A stretch of 43,405 bases of DNA, from the NCBI GenBank assembly GCA_027575765.1, contig JANBPT010000334.1, positions 1 through 43,405 of the forward strand, given 5' to 3'. The stretch comes from Tieghemiomyces parasiticus. Lineage: Eukaryota; Kickxellomycota; Dimargaritomycetes; Dimargaritales; Dimargaritaceae. This document shows, piece by piece, positions 30,087 to 41,554 of this stretch. The position numbers and the translations under genes are program-made. The notes under the pieces were generated by a model that ran no database searches, was not told the DNA's origin, and was given only the letters and a program-made list of their open reading frames with translations. Numbering within the stretch: position 1 is the first letter of the stretch; every line of letters starts with the position of its first letter.

Positions 30087-33000
30087 ATGGCGAGTCGCGC
30101 CGTACCTAACACCTCCAATCCAATACGCGACTACGATGAGGTAAGTAAATCCCGGACCGGTCGACCGAATAGAGGCGTCCCATGTAAGAAAGGGTGGCCA
30201 GTGCACGGAAACCCGTACGTGTACATGGCTGCTCACTCAAGTTTCTGAGGCTGGGGAGCAGTGGCGGTCAGTTGGCAACTCAGGGGGGGGTATGTGTGTG
30301 TGTGTAATTAGAAGGGGTTAGCTGTATGCCCTTTCACCGTCTTTGTTACAAACTCATTCTGTTTTGGCATTGGCCCAGCCTTCTTACCCTGGTTATTCGC
30401 AAGGCTACTGCGCTCCCCTTAACACAACACCCAGTTGCTTTGCAAATATCGACGGTACAGTGCAGTTTCCATGCTGGAAGACCCAGCACCCATCAACGGG
30501 GGCCCCCGCATTCGCCTCGTCCTGAGTAGGTACTAACTATCCCTGAACCTTTTCCAATCCTTTGTGCTTCCGCTGATACTGCAACCCAATTCGGTCCGCA
30601 CCCGCCACCATCAACCATCTGCTAGGCCGTAGAGAAGCTAATACCCGCTCTGCGGGTCGACGACATCAAGGCCATCCTCCGCTATACCTTTCCGTTCGCC
30701 CAGGCGGTACCCGGGACGAATTTCTCAACAGTTGGCCTCAAACCCGTCCTCGTGGCCCGGGTGCTCGACAACTACCGGGCCATACAGGCCCTTGCTGATC
30801 CGGCCATTTCATCGCAGTTTGAAGAGGCCGTGGAGTCTCACGTTGGAGTGCCCCTGGCCGACGTGGCCAACCGGCTCGGACGAACCCGGTTTACGCTCAC
30901 CACCCTCAATCAAATGCGTATCGAGAACGCGCAACGCAACGCTCAAAATAGTCCTCATTCCCAGCCGGCGTCCCCCGCCGCCTCGGTGATTCTGGCCCGG
31001 ACCTCGCGCCCGTTGCCTTCATTACCACCACCGGCGTCATTACCAAGGTCACCAGCCGCCTCGGCCGCAACCTCCCACCCAGCACCGGGCGATCCCTCTA
31101 CCTCCTCCCGAACCCCAGCCCGGCTACCGCCACCTGTCCCTACCTCGCGCCGGCATCCATCACCAGCATCACTGGCCCCAACACCAACGCCCCTACCGCC
31201 CATTTCCCTAGTCGCCCCTAAACTCCTCCGGGTGGCCAACAGCCAGGCCCTGGCCGGGCGACCCCGCCCGCTCCAGAACCTTCGCTTCAAAAAATCACCC
31301 TTCTTCAGCATCGACTGTGTCCTCGAAACCCCGATCATCTGCAACGAGGCACCCACCCGACCTGGCACGGCCCTTCTCCGTTTCAGTGTTGATACGACTC
31401 AGGACGCCGAACTGACCCTTACTAAGAAGCATGCCGATCGGCCGATATGCCACCGCCTGATGCTGTTCATGACCACCCACGAGGCAGCCTTAGCGTCGTA
31501 TCGGCCTGAGCACGAGGGCATTAGCCCCATGTACCCCCGGTTGGCGGCCATCAAAGTGAATGGTACTCCCATGCCACAGGTGAGCGTCATCAAAGCTCAA
31601 GCTCATTCAACCGCTCGTTCGCGTGGGTGTGAGTGCGTGCGTGTGTGAGCTTAGGCAAAGTCGAGTGGGCATCTCAACTGACCTTCGTATCCCTTCGGGT
31701 CCACACCCTGACGTCTTTTTAGTTTTCTAACACGCCCAACTCCGCTTTATCCCGTCATTTTACATCTGCCCATGGTTAGCGTACCCTGGACAAGCATACC
31801 AATAAGGTCAAGCAAATCAACCCAATCGATCTCACTAGTCTCTACGATAACCGCTACCCCAACCACCGAGTCGAGGTTACGTATTATTCGACCCAGGTAA
31901 GTAACAGGCTCTCCGCTGCCATCTGTTTGGTTGTGACATTTAATTCGTCACTATTAATCTGGAAACCACAGGCGACACAACTCATATCCGGTAACCCTCG
32001 TCTGTCGTAACTTTAAACCTAATCATTATACCTTGGTAGCGCATGACGGCCCTCATGGCATACTGCCGGGTCACCAGAGCCTCCGACCTTGTCGCATTAC
32101 TGACCAAGACAAACACGCGCAGCAAAGAGGATATCGTCCGGCAAGGTAGGTGTAGGGCATATAGGACGCGATGTGATCCGCGGCCGTGTGTCCCATGGCC
32201 CCCGATGGAATGATCGCGCTTGAGTAGTCATTCCGCCCAATGTCCCACACTGACCATTGACCCCACCCACCCCCTGGCCTCGACGTGGCTCCTAATACCC
32301 CTATTTTTCGACTCTCCAGCTGCTAAGGAGGCCGACGACGACGAGCTAGTCATCTCGGTCAATTCCCTGTCTCTGAAGTGTCCGGTATGTACCAGCTTTT
32401 CCGCGCCTCTTTTAGGCGTAGGTACTCTCCGTTGGTATTCAAAACCTTTGGGAGGACTTTAATCTGGCTACCAGGCTTTGTGACTAACCGTGATTTCCGC
32501 CGTCCTCCTTAAACCTAATCGCACATTACTCCTCAGCTCTCGCACACCCGACTGCGTCACCCATGCCGGACCCTCGCCTGCACCCACATGCAGTGTTTCG
32601 ACGCCGAATCATTTCTCCTGGTCAACGCACAGTCTCCGTCCTGGAAGTGCCCTGTATGCAATTGTCCTGCCATCTTTGACGACCTGTTTATTGACGGCTA
32701 CACCGCCGACATCCTTCAGCGGGTAGCCACCTCAGTGGACCAGGTGCAGGTGGACGCGGACCTGACTTGGCACATGCCCGAGGCAGTCGATTCCTTCGTC
32801 ATTGGGGACGATGAGGAGGACAGTGAGGACGATGGTGAAGCTCAACAGCCAGTCAAGATGGAGCCGGGTACACCCGTCTCGCAACCCAGCACAACGGCCA
32901 CCCAGAGCCCTACTGGGTCAGTGGCGGTGTCCAGCGTTTCCGCTCCAAAGCGCTTCTTACCGCCACTCACTCCGACTGGCGTCGGTGCACCAAAGCGGCC

Positions 33001-33976
33001 CCGGTTGGAGGTGATTGACCTGACAATGAGTGACGATGAAGAAGAGGAGGAAGCGGAGGAGGAGCGAGCTGTGGCCGCGGCACCAGCCTTGGTACCTTTC
33101 CGTCGGGGCAGAATGGCCACCGTGGACTACACCAACGGCGGGTGGGCCAGTGAGCCATCCCCGCCACCAGCCGCGCCACCGTCAACCACAACGAATCAAC
33201 CGCCTCGGCAGGCGCCCGCATCCTTGCAAGCCAGTCTGGCGAGGTACCGGCAGCCCTCAATCCGCCCATCCCCTCACCATCAGGCCACGGAAGTCACTTG
33301 GAACCTGCTGCCTGCACGGCCTTCCGCCTATGGTACTGAGCATGGCACCCAGCCGCCACCGACGTCCTCCGCTCCATCCGAAGAGTATTGGCGGTGGGGA
33401 GAGACGAGCAGTCCCCCGGCGTCCAACGGGGTTTACCCTCAGCCCCCTGCGTTCGGTACCTCACATCAAAACCGTCGACCAGCCGAACTGCCACAGCAGC
33501 AGCCGCAGCAACCACCGCCATCATCGTACCCGTACCTTAGCGGCACCGCCTATCCACCGCCGCCGATTCCGGCCTACAACTCCACCCTGACGGCCCCGGT
33601 GTACCCGGCAGAGCGCTCGCGTCCGTCTTCACCTGGATTTCACTCCCATCACCACTGTCCTCCGGACCAGCAGCAACGGCACAGCAGTGCTAGCAGTGAC
33701 GTGGCGGCGTCATCCGACCCCCCACGGTGTCCGTCGTCACTTCTCACTCGCCCAAGCAGGTCCTCGCCCTCCCCGGCCCCTCAACAGTCCCAAGTATCTC
33801 CAGCAACTTACCCAGTAACTGGGCTGGATTATCTGAACGCGGATTCGGCCGGAGGGTCGGTACCACCGCCGTCCTACGCATACAGCAGCCACCATATCTA
33901 CCAATCGACCTTACCGGCTAATGGCCGCTGTCCTTACAGTCAAGCCTACTCTCCCTCCGACGCCGCCCCGCATTAG
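30087..33976 (+). CDS. SIZ1: SIZ/PIAS-type E3 SUMO-protein ligase
   Basis: The model is join(30087..30140, 30626..31579, 31780..31896, 32040..32145, 32320..32384, 32537..33976), 911 residues; all five introns are GT-AG and keep phase. SIZ proteins move SUMO from Ubc9 to nuclear and septin substrates. Domains in order: SAP helix-extended-helix near residues 15-65 (LIPALRVDDIKAILRYTF); a Ser/Pro linker; PINIT domain from about 205 across exons 2-4; SP-RING (MIZ) zinc domain near 425-480, with Cys442, Cys447, His449, Cys452, Cys470 and Cys473 visible; then a SUMO-interacting motif VIDLT at 591-595 followed by an acidic run. The C-terminal about 300 residues are Pro/Ser/Gln-rich and disordered. 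Exon 1 has only 18 codons, but it joins to exon 2 in phase and provides the first ATG. Confidence 0.94.
30292..30304. repeat. (TG)n microsatellite in SIZ1 intron 1
   Basis: A short TG run after a G8 tract in the 485-bp first intron of the SUMO ligase gene. Confidence 0.6.
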
Positions 33977-34337
33977 GGGTTCTCACCTTGGACTTCCCGG
34001 CCTTTATTTCTTGCTTCACCCACATCATACTCGTAGCCGCTTCGTTGTAATGTAATAGATCATTGTGCACCAACACCCTATTGGAAGCAGACGATCTAGC
34101 CATTAAGGCCGACCAGCTAATGTGATTGTTGTAACAGTAGAAGGCTTTATTGGACCGTAAGGCAAGTGAAGAGCAAGCGTAGATACAGAGTGGTAGGCAA
34201 AGTAAGTGATGAGGTCGCACAGGGACGAAGAGAAGGTTACGGGTGAGAAAGTCAAGATGGGAATGGTACAGCCTAGGAAACGATAAAAGTGCAGAGTGAG
34301 GACTAGAGCAAGGGAGAAGGAGGAGGGGGGTTCAGCC
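33977..34337. other. Convergent 3' spacer SIZ1 / WBP2-like
   Basis: 361 bp between facing stop codons. It contains the WBP2-like polyadenylation signal (34146-34151, minus strand) and an AT-richer stretch that may end SIZ1 transcripts. No gene. Confidence 0.5.
34146..34151 (-). promoter_or_regulatory. Polyadenylation signal AATAAA for the WBP2-like gene
   Basis: TTTATT on the plus strand, about 187 nt beyond the stop codon of the minus-strand gene, in the context CCAATAAAGCC when read on the minus strand. Confidence 0.55.
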
Positions 34338-35382
34338 TCAGGAGTGGGTCGTGCTTTCATCGTACGTGGGCGGTGGGGACAGGTGCTCGGGTACACTGTT
34401 ATCCGTCGACCGGCGAGTCTCCACAGGACTGGTTACCTCCGGATTCCAACCCACTACGTGCGGTGTAGCTGCCGGTGCATGTGCCGGGGTATACCCCGGC
34501 GGTGGGGCCTCGTGGTGGCTGTTTCCTTCGCCGGTCTGCATAGCCGCCGAGTACGTTGGTAGGGGCTCAAGCACGGTGGGGGTTTGGAACCCTTCGGCGA
34601 TCCGATCGCTGACGCTCCGCAGGGTACTACTAAAATCGAACCCGCCGCCCTCCTTGAACATCAACTTGAGCCGACAGGGACCTGATGGTAGCGGGCTGTT
34701 CGGTACCCGAGTGGGGAGTATGACGCAGGTGTAAGCGTTGGGGGCTAGCCAGGGCTGTACGAATAGACCGTCCCGAATGTTGGCCAGCGGCACAGTGAAG
34801 TCGGTGAAGGCTGGCGTCGATGGTTTTTTGCTCACGTAGATGACGCGCTGGTTGGTGAGGTATAGCGTACCTTGGGCGGCTTGGATGGTGATGCTGGGAG
34901 ATGATGTGGTGGCAAGGGGGGGACAGTGCGTGTATATGTATGGGCGTCAATGATTTGTGGTCGGTGTGAAAATTCGGTTGTGAGGTACATATGCATGTAG
35001 TTCGTTGACCAGGGGAAGTGGGCTGTCGTCTTAACTTCTTTTAGGCAAGAGCGGTAGGTGAGAGGGCTTACCTGTCGCCTGGATAGCCGCTGGTTGGGAG
35101 TAACGTACAAGGAGGGCAAGAATGGCCCATTGGTAAAAGAGCAGACCGGCGCATTTTATAGTGGTTAAGTACGACATGCGTCCTGAGAGTTTGTATTGAC
35201 GGACACCAATACTACCTCCATTCCAGTCTATTAGGGCGCCGCAGCCAACACCATTCGAATGCCACTTACCTTCCGTGCTCCAGTAGAAACTGGACACTTC
35301 CCTGGTGGTAGAGGATAGACTCATTTGGGAGCGGGACCGGGGTGTTGGACACGGGGTCCATCATGACGCAGTTGAGGGCCAT
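34338..35382 (-). CDS. WBP2-like protein (GRAM-type domain with PPxY tail)
   Basis: The model is complement(join(34338..34893, 35270..35382)), 222 residues, one 376-bp GT-AG intron in phase 2. It fits the WW-domain-binding protein 2 family / fungal UPF0664. The N-terminus MALNCVMMDPVSNTPVPLPN is typical of the fungal members. Exon 2 starts with the GRAM/PH-like strand block GTLYLTNQRVIYVSKKP and continues to LKLMFKEGGGFDFSSTL. The Pro-rich tail contains PPPTY near the C-terminus, a PPxY motif able to bind WW domains such as those of Rsp5/NEDD4 ligases, and related LPTY and PPGY variants. In animals WBP2 is a transcription coactivator and NEDD4 partner; the fungal role is unknown. A second, longer splice form is conceivable (see findings). 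Confidence 0.88.
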
Positions 35383-38300
35383 TGTATCGTGGTTAGTTGA
35401 GAAAGCGATGGGTTTCCGATGAGAACCGGGGATGCAAGAATGTCTATCAGTAAAATCTCAACCGGTGAAGAGTTGAAACGACTTGGACCAGGCTGGGTCG
35501 CTAAGGAAGGGCGTTGATGTGTCGAGGCTCGTCGGTGTAGGGCCTCGATATAGCGACGATTGAGGGGCCGGTCAGCGAATGTGAGGAATGAGAATAGGTG
35601 AAGAGGTCACAGTGAAACAAAGATGCCAACTGGTACAAAGAGCCGAGTCGTGTCTACTGCAGGCCCATCGTCGCGTTCGACAGCAGCATAAGGGGTAGGG
35701 CAGGGTTGAAGAGGCAGGGGCACCATGTTGGCTGCTTGCTGCTCATAAGAGACTGGCCAGGAGTTGGGAGGGCGGTGGGAGAGGAATGGTCGCATGACGT
35801 GCCATCTCCACCAAGGCCCGCTCATCCAAGTTTGGAGAATGACCACTGACCCACCTGACTGTCGACTCAAACAAGGTAGCCGTATTAAAGTCTCCTTCCT
35901 TCGCTCTCATTCGCTTTGAGACTTGGTCTACCTGTGCATTACCACTTCGACTTGCATATGGCACTGGTGACGATTTTCCGCTGTCTACCGAGCAACCGTG
36001 GGGGGCGGATGCTGTCGCTAGAGAGAGGTAGCACAGCTTAGGAAGAAAAAAAATGAATTTCACTTAAGTAATTAATATTTTATGGTGGGGCTTGCTTCGA
36101 AATAAGAAACCAGCGAGCTAAGGAAAGAAAGCTGTGGGGAGCATTATGGACAGGGGAATAGTAACAAGCTACTACGACTACCAAGCAGTAGAGGAGGAAG
36201 TAGGTAGCAAATGGAGAAGGAGTCACTAGCGGGGAGCGATTACTAAGCACCTTTGCCAGGGTGTTTGTCTGGCGTGTCTAGCACAAGCACGGCCATTGAT
36301 GAGATTAGGTTGGTACCCGCCTGTGCAAGGAAAGCTGAGGAAAGATAGTATCGAAATAGAGGACAAGAAGCCGTCGCTAATCAACAGCTGACCGAAAACG
36401 AAAGGGGGTCAATAAACAGCCAACTGGAAGCAACACTACCTCTGGAATTATAGCTAATCACTATCATTTATCTAGAATTTCACTGGCTGGGCAGTTGGAT
36501 TCACTGTCTGGCTACGGGTACAACCTATTCTGGCCGATCGTGGTCTGTTACCAGTTGGTCTCACATCCTCGGGATGTATGGACTGTGTGGCAATTGGGAT
36601 CCGAGCGGCAATCCATAAAGAGGCAGGTGTGGTTTACAGGTACCGCAAGGGGTCCCAATAGGACTGAACGTCATAGGTACTTTTTCTAGTTGGGTAGTTA
36701 TTCAACTTCTGCCATCAGAGCATGTTTACTAGGCTACCGATAAGGGAGTGACACAATATTAAAGCCCCCAGGGTCAATTAAGGCAGAGTGTTCATCCAAA
36801 GCAAGTATACCCAAGAGGCCAGCCCTAAGAGTGATGGAACGCAGGGTTCGAGATGGTCACTTGGACACAATCGGATTAAATATTCCGTCAGCTGTTCCTG
36901 CATTTACTTGCCCATTTCAAAGAGGATTGCACCTGCATGCTACCCCTCTTCTTCCGCCCAGCAGTTTTCGCAGTAACCAAAAGGAGAGTCGACTTCCTTC
37001 TCTATGTCTAGGTTTGTGTGATCCTCTGTGCTGTTAACATGTTTGATAAAGGATATCCAAGCGGGTAATCAACATCACAGATCAAGCATCTGGTATCATT
37101 TATATATCCTTCTTTGTTTAATGTACCCAACGGAGGGCATCAGTGGGATGGACGTAAATATGCGATTTATCACCATCCACAGCTATGCCATGTTGCCAAT
37201 ACCCCTCTACTATCCTTTTCCTCGAGTCTTTCCACTTGCTTGATTACTTCTTAACCTAAACTCACATCCATTTCTTGGTCAACCATACTGATACACCTTG
37301 TGGTTAGAAGGACACAACCAAATTGTGTTTGTAAGCTTTGGTTAATCTGCCGCTACTCTCTGGTGGTGCTTATGGTCCTACTTTTGTGGATACTTTTCGC
37401 CAATGTCTCCACAGGTCAGCTGCTGCCTTGAAATAAACCACTTTATTTTCGCCCAATGGCACATCAACCAAGGCAAGTCAAACCAGAGTGCGACTTGGCA
37501 TGTATGTGCCCTGGTACATCCTAGTAACTCGTGGTCGGTTTTCAGTCGGACTGTCCATGCAACAGGTGTCTGACTTGGTAAGCAATTTGGATAAATCCGC
37601 CAAGTAACACCAGTACATCACCCACAAACCTTTTTTCACCCATGCTGTATGGCCTGGCCACCGTACTACCGGCGTAACAGGCACGCTTTCCCCCCTTATT
37701 GCTTGAGTCACACACTATTGACTGCCCCCTCCTCGAACCGGTGCTATCCTACCCACAACCACCCCTTTCTGCAGCCCAGGAGATGGTCAATGTCAGGACC
37801 TTGGGCCCACCAAGCAGCAATGAACACCCTGCTACGGGATGCCTGACCCGTCCAACACTATAAAGTATTATGGCGGCAAGCTATATGAAACAGCAGTGTT
37901 GCCCCCTATTGCCTGACCAGACTTTATATACAATGCTATCTAATCCATGAACCCGGGGCCAACCTGTGTGCATGCCAACCCTAGCAAGGCGGCGCTAGTT
38001 GCTAGTTGTATGATGGGTCATCTGCCAAAGTTGGGAGATGTCACGTAACTGCTGTCATTCCATAGTGAAGGTTACCCTTGAGCATAGTCCCATGTGAGCC
38101 TCTAGATCGACCTTTATTCTACCCGCCCAATGTAATGGCACCGCCAGTGCCATAGGCTTTAGCACTCGACAGGGTCAAGTGGTCAGCATATGACCTGGGG
38201 TATCTTCTGGCTGCTTGCCACGTCTCCCTGTTTAACATCTCGGCTGTTAGCCGTCCATGGCCTCCCTAAGGGGCAGTCCAGTGGCTGCTCTTCACCTACA

Positions 38301-38447
38301 AGCAGGATAGGTCAGGCACACTGGGCAGCCGTTGCAAGCCATGCGACGCAGAGTCCCAGAAGCAAAAGACGATGCGCCCATCAATAAACCAACCATCCAC
38401 GACAAATTAGCAACGTCTGGTTGTGTGACCCAACGAGCTAAACAAAA
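35383..38447. other. Gene-poor region, left part
   Basis: About 3 kb without a recognisable protein gene. The first few hundred bases should be the WBP2-like promoter. A minus-strand open frame at 35743-36063 begins with a non-ATG codon and resembles nothing known. From about 36700 onward the sequence loses the CpG richness seen in the genes. No terminal repeats, reverse transcriptase or transposase motifs were identified by eye. Confidence 0.5.
38444..38447 (-). terminator. RNA polymerase III oligo-T terminator of the 5S gene
   Basis: Read on the minus strand, four T residues follow directly after the 3' end of the 5S RNA (then GTTT), which is a normal Pol III stop. Confidence 0.8.
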
Positions 38448-38564
38448 GTTGCGGCACCGACTATTCCCAAGTGGTCACCCACCTTAGTACTAAATCGGCT
38501 GATAGGTCCTTAACTACGCAGATCTAACGGGATGCGGTGCTCCACACCTACAAATGGCCGCAAC
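38448..38564 (-). rRNA. 5S ribosomal RNA
   Basis: 117 nt on the minus strand. The ends form a perfect 8-bp helix I: GTTGCGGC at the 5' end pairs with GCCGCAAC at the 3' end. Internal conserved elements in order: GAGCACCGCATCCCGTTAG, ATCTGCGTAGTTAAGG (A-box region of the internal promoter), TTAGTACTAAGGTGGGTGAC (C-box region), then CACTTGGGAATAGTCGGTGCC. Length and sequence match fungal 5S RNAs (about 118-120 nt). It sits alone, away from any 18S/28S genes in this window, as in many fungi with dispersed 5S genes. The intact ends, internal promoter and terminator argue for a functional copy. Confidence 0.95.
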
Positions 38565-38599
38565 TGAAAACCATGGGGAATATACGTTTTTGTTGCTGC

Positions 38600-39840
38600 A
38601 GAAATGCGCAATCAAGACCTCTGATTGGCCACTTCCTCTCGCCAACCCCCTCTCCAGTATCCACCCATCTTGACGCCTCATTGGGCTGCAAGAGACTCAT
38701 TCTCTTGCGTGGCAGGCTGGCCCATAGTTATCATCTTTATTGCATTTACATAGGTGTTCATTAGGGCTACCCAAATCAGCAACTAGAGGTGTACCACCTG
38801 GTGCACCTCCAGTACCATCACCCAGCAGGCCAAGTACGACTATGGTCCTCAGCTTCCCTTATCTTGACTCCTTATCCCAGCTACCTCTTGCACTATGATT
38901 ATTGAAACTGACAGTGGGTGTCATATGTAAGGTGCAAGGACCAGGTTTTGTTGGGAGTCCTAACCAGTCTGGCACCTTAGCAAGTGGGGAGGGGTGGGGG
39001 TGGTTGGGCATGGGCATGGGCTGGTGTACACACATTGGTTGGTGGTGTGTGTGTGTGTGTGGAGGGGGCTGTTGGCATCGATTAAGTGCATGTGGCAGAA
39101 TGACTGAAGGAAGCTAGAGCTCACTTTATCATTGCTCAGGGGCAAGTCTGCAATTGTAATCATCATGATTAGCCATGGGCATACTTGCACTCAGTTTATG
39201 ATTGACCCCTTGTCCCCAACCACCCCATTAGTTGTACTAGTGTGGTGGCAAGCTGCTGGAGTGGCCTTGTCATCCTTCTTGGCATCATGTTGGCGCCATT
39301 TCACTAACACATGGTGGGTGGTGGGTGGGCATGTTACACCCCTAGATCTCAGGTCTGCTGTTGACCTGGGGCAACCCCTGTAGGTTCCTTGGCATTACCA
39401 GGCTGGGCTGCCAGGCCAAGTGGCTAGGGTGGCCTTATGGTACTACTATGGCTCTGAACTGGGCAGTTTGACTCTGCTCTGGAGGAGTAGGGATGTAGAA
39501 TGCCAAACTTAATTCTGTCCAGCCGGTGGGACCATAGGGCCTATCTTGTCTAGCCTACCTGCTACTTTGGGCTACCCCAGTGGTCAATTGCCGTTTTCTC
39601 CGTCTGTTCTGATGGATGCACACTTTGATAGTGCTTTGGAAAATGCCACTACAGCAGTCAGGTGTCCTGTTGCTTCCTATAGACATGCCTGTTCTCTGGG
39701 AACCTGTGGGAATCCATAAATTCTAGGACATGCTTGTCAAGGTGATCAAAGCCTGGCCGTGGCAGCATTCAGGCCAGCTGATGGTTGGCAATTATGGGTG
39801 GCATGCTGTGAGTTTCAGTGCCAAATGGCGTGACTTGGCT
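38600..39840. other. Strongly CpG-depleted, non-coding block
   Basis: From 38761 to 39720 (960 bp, about half G+C) a hand count gives 7 CpG against 58 GpC dinucleotides. TG and CA are abundant. Genes in the same window show no such loss. The pattern is that of long-term cytosine methylation at CpG followed by deamination. Open frames are short and none is recognisable. The block may be a decayed mobile element. Confidence 0.75.
39044..39061. repeat. (GT)n microsatellite
   Basis: An uninterrupted GT run of about eight units inside the CpG-depleted block, flanked by G-rich TGG/GGG sequence. Confidence 0.8.
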
Positions 39841-41554
39841 TACCTACCACAACGCCCCGCCAGAGACCAGGCGGATAACTACTTCAACCTGAAAGGACTT
39901 TTAGGGCTAAGGTTTGGGTGTGCCATGTGGTAACTGAACACTTCAACAAGGTCCCTTCACACCTTGTATTCTGGGCTTGGCAGCTTCAGCCAACACGAAC
40001 GACGTCAGGTCCCATTGCAAGCACAACCCCGTCTGATGGTGGGTCCATTATTACTGACTCTACCTTATTGTAGCATACACGGTGGTGGGCCAAGTTGCTT
40101 ATAGCGGTCCAATCCATGGGCTTATGTTGACATATTTGTCAGTGTCAATTGCCTTCCCAGCCATTGTTCATCTCTCGACCTTGCCATTCCTTCTACTCAC
40201 TTCTACCCCTCGACATGAAGTATGCTGGCGCCGCTGGGTCTGCCGTGGTGGCCCTCCGCACCAAGTCCTTTTCTGGTACAGTCGCCCACCAGCATTGAAA
40301 CCCCGGCCAGCCCTGTACGATACAGCGTCCGTCCAGCCAGCACTACAATCAGTCGGTCGCACCGGCACCAGTGACCAGAGCCAACGTGGTGATGCTTCGG
40401 TGGCACGGGCAATGGCCCGCTTGGCAGCGTCCATCTACGCCCCTCCAACCTAAGCGGATGTTCCAACCACAGCCGCCTTGATACTGCGCTGGGAAGGCCT
40501 AGGTATGTCTACCGGCTAACCAGTGTCCAAGGTCAAAATGCCAGACCCTAGAGAGCAGAGCCGGGCGCAAGTAGACGTGGGGAGGACCTAGCCCAGGTAC
40601 ATCCAGCCAGACCCGCACGGCCATTAGAGCGGCAGTAGTTGCGAGAATGCGTGCGCAGCAAGCGGTGAAGATGTATAGTCTAATGCCTGAAATAAGGCAT
40701 GTGAGGCATGAGGCGGTTAGGTCTAGGGCAAAGGCCCATCGGAATGGCCGTGGGGAGTCGGAGTCTGACGTAGGGTTGCCAGTTGGGCATGGTGGGGTTG
40801 ATGCCGGGCAGGCTTCGTGCAGGCCGGAACTCGTGTCGTGGCCAGTCCCTATGGTGCCGATTGGCTGAAGTTGGCGGTCGGAGTCAATTAAATGTCCGCC
40901 TATAGGGACAGGGTAGTTGGGATGGTGGGGTCTTCCTCATACAACGACTGATTACCCTTGGCGGAGCGGAAGGTCAGTCGACTGCGGACTAGCGTTTCAG
41001 GCACTGTATGGTAGCAGCGCTTTGCATACTGGCAACTGGAATTGATGTACCCTCCCAGGATGATTTGTAAGCCAGCTGGCTACACCAGCTGTAAAACCTA
41101 GGGCATAAGGAGGAGTGGCTCATCCTCAACCACCGGACACCTTTATGGGCGTTGGTCAGCTACCTGCTATCTGTGTGTAAACACCTCTTCCTCAGGTTTC
41201 CAGGTGCTTGGCTTACGTAAGCACGGAGCCGAAACTCAGAAGCAGGCCCCTCTCGGTTATAGACGACATGGTGGTAACGTACCCTTAGCGCCTACGAGAC
41301 GCAGTACTATTGCCAGTGGAGGGAGCTGCCAAGGGGTGTGATCAATAGAGCCATGGCCGGCGGTGCGTAGCGCGGGCAATGGGCCAATTCGGGGTTGCCG
41401 GCCGAAGGACGCAGCCGCGCTAAAACTGGGCAAGCGCCTGGTATAAATAGGGGTTGGCGGGGCGCACAACAGTTGGCCATCATTAGCCCGCCAGTGTCAC
41501 ACATCACCATTGCACACCCTCTGATTCCTAGCCATCCAGCCCACCCCCACCACC
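39841..41554. other. Gene-poor region, right part, and GST upstream region
   Basis: About 1.7 kb where CpG frequency rises again towards the GST gene. A plus-strand open frame at 40082-40453 has no recognisable family and opposing frames overlap it. The last few hundred bases contain the GST promoter (TATA box at 41442) and a 12-bp palindrome at 41070-41081. Confidence 0.45.
41442..41449 (+). promoter_or_regulatory. TATA box of the GST gene
   Basis: TATAAATA in a GC-rich setting, 113 bp before the GST start codon. Transcription would be expected to begin about 30 bp downstream, giving a leader of roughly 80 nt. It is the clearest core promoter element in the window, in keeping with an inducible gene. 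Confidence 0.8.

Noticed and set aside
35743..36063. Minus-strand frame with a signal-peptide-like start
   Set aside because: It begins with GTG, not ATG; the hydrophobic start coincides with a poly-T/pyrimidine tract, and nothing downstream is recognisable.
40082..40453. Plus-strand 123-residue frame
   Set aside because: No recognisable domain, two overlapping minus-strand frames of similar length, and no splice partners or promoter signals.
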